In this document: in pieces, positions 4,706 to 5,365 of the stretch
Numbering within the stretch: position 1 is the first letter of the stretch
Layout of the letters: every line of letters starts with the position of its first letter
NCBI GenBank assembly: GCA_031284065.1
Contig: JAITAP010000196.1
Span: 1-5,365, forward strand
Direction of reading: 5' to 3'
Origin: Prevotellaceae bacterium
GTDB lineage: Bacteria > Bacteroidota > Bacteroidia > Bacteroidales > UBA932
Length of the DNA: 5,365 bases
The notes under the pieces: model-generated
Told to the model about the DNA's origin: nothing
Database searches by the model: none
Seen by the model: the letters and a program-made list of their open reading frames with translations, nothing else
Position numbers and translations under genes: made by a program

Positions 4706-5365
4706 ATGAAATCAATGCTAAAGTTTTTTTTGATTATGCTGCTGCCGGCGGTAGCGGCATGGGCTACGTCGTGCCAAGATGACGACAGCTGGAAGCCCAC
4801 GTGGGCGCTGCCGCTGGTAAAGGCGCAAACCATCACCATTGGATATTTTATGGGAGACGACGCGGTAAAGGAAGTCAACGACAGGGTGAAAGAAAAGTGG
4901 GAAGAATACGTGGAGAAAAAATTTGCGGAGATAGATTCTGCTAATGTTGACTCCATAGCCTACGCTGTGCTTGCGGAAGATACCACCTCCACCTACGTAA
5001 CTTTCAACAACGGTATTCCTGAGTTGAATGATTCCACCAAAAAGTTGATAAGAGAAAACCTTAAGGAAAATGGTCAATCGGAGGCAAAAATAGCGCAAAT
5101 CAACAGTTTTTTGGCGGCGTATTCGAAGGCAACGCAATCGAATAATCCCCCACAGCCGTCAACTCAAAGCTCAAAGGCAAAAGCCAGGCCACGTGACAGC
5201 GATGGCAACAGCGACGGCGGTAGCAGTGACTACTATGGCGGCGGTTCTGCCATCCACAACCTGCTGGACGCAATGATACACCCAACCGACGTGTTTATCA
5301 CTGCCGCAAACCTGCTCTCAACCATGGGCAAGGACTACCTTGGCTCCATAAACGACCAGATAGAT
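4706..5365 (+). CDS. Putative surface-exposed lipoprotein, N-terminal part (runs off right edge)
   Basis: Function not recognised. The frame is open from the ATG at 4706 through the last base, 220 codons with no stop. The N-terminus is a signal peptide: MKSMLK, a hydrophobic stretch FFLIMLLPAVAAWA (residues 7-20), and a lipobox-like ATSC with the acylated cysteine at C23. The cysteine is followed by QDDD, an acidic run of the kind that in Bacteroidota acts as a lipoprotein export signal for transport to the outer face of the outer membrane. Next comes WKPTWALPLVKAQTITIG (29-46), resembling the opening of other uncharacterised Bacteroidota lipoproteins from memory. Residues 54-75 are charged and probably helical; 145-181 are a low-complexity Ser/Asp/Gly/Pro/Asn linker; the region from 182 looks folded again. 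An ATG three codons in is an alternative start and would leave the signal peptide usable. Codon use appears less GC-biased in the middle than in gmhA. Role unknown. Confidence 0.82.
   Translation, partial: MKSMLKFFLIMLLPAVAAWATSCQDDDSWKPTWALPLVKAQTITIGYFMGDDAVKEVNDRVKEKWEEYVEKKFAEIDSANVDSIAYAVLAEDTTSTYVTFNNGIPELNDSTKKLIRENLKENGQSEAKIAQINSFLAAYSKATQSNNPPQPSTQSSKAKARPRDSDGNSDGGSSDYYGGGSAIHNLLDAMIHPTDVFITAANLLSTMGKDYLGSINDQID

Noticed and set aside
4453..5137. Long minus-strand ORFs opposite the lipoprotein gene
   Set aside because: They lack recognisable features. The plus strand has a start with signal peptide, lipobox and an upstream promoter motif, and stays open to the window edge.

Overview
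This window looks like chromosomal DNA from a member of the Bacteroidota, most likely Bacteroidales-like. Three things point that way. Perfect TAnnTTTG (-7) promoter motifs precede several genes. There are almost no Shine-Dalgarno sequences in the short AT-rich leaders. A lipoprotein carries an acidic CQDDD export signal just after its lipobox cysteine. The assignment is an inference from these signals and from protein style, and genus cannot be read from the sequence. Most genes are GC-rich with AT-rich gaps between them.

Left half, minus strand, read from about 2363 down to 1: dtd (D-aminoacyl-tRNA deacylase, 2316-1864), then an Rpn/PD-(D/E)XK-family nuclease (1807-782), then pgi (glucose-6-phosphate isomerase, starting at 733 and running off the left edge with 244 codons present). 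The gaps are 56 and 48 nt, with no clear terminator or extra promoter seen in either, so co-transcription is possible. The middle gene is the accessory-looking one: lower GC in sampled lines, and a C-terminus built from ten seven-residue repeats encoded by 21-bp tandem DNA repeats.

Right half, plus strand: ahcY (S-adenosylhomocysteine hydrolase, 2443-3858), gmhA (sedoheptulose-7-phosphate isomerase, 3953-4534, GTG start), and the first 220 codons of an unrecognised surface-type lipoprotein (4706 to the right edge). The dtd and ahcY genes diverge from a 126-bp AT-rich region with a -7 promoter motif facing each way. No intergenic stretch exceeds 300 bases.

Functionally this is a mixed neighbourhood: translation quality control (Dtd), central sugar metabolism (Pgi), the methyl cycle (AhcY), heptose supply for surface glycans (GmhA), and a cell-surface lipoprotein. 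They do not form one pathway. The item most worth follow-up is the Rpn-family gene. Relatives have been described as phage-defence toxins neutralised by a separately translated C-terminal piece with variable repeat number, and this gene has a repeat-rich tail of that general design. No rRNA, tRNA, CRISPR array, insertion sequence or complete new multi-gene system was seen.
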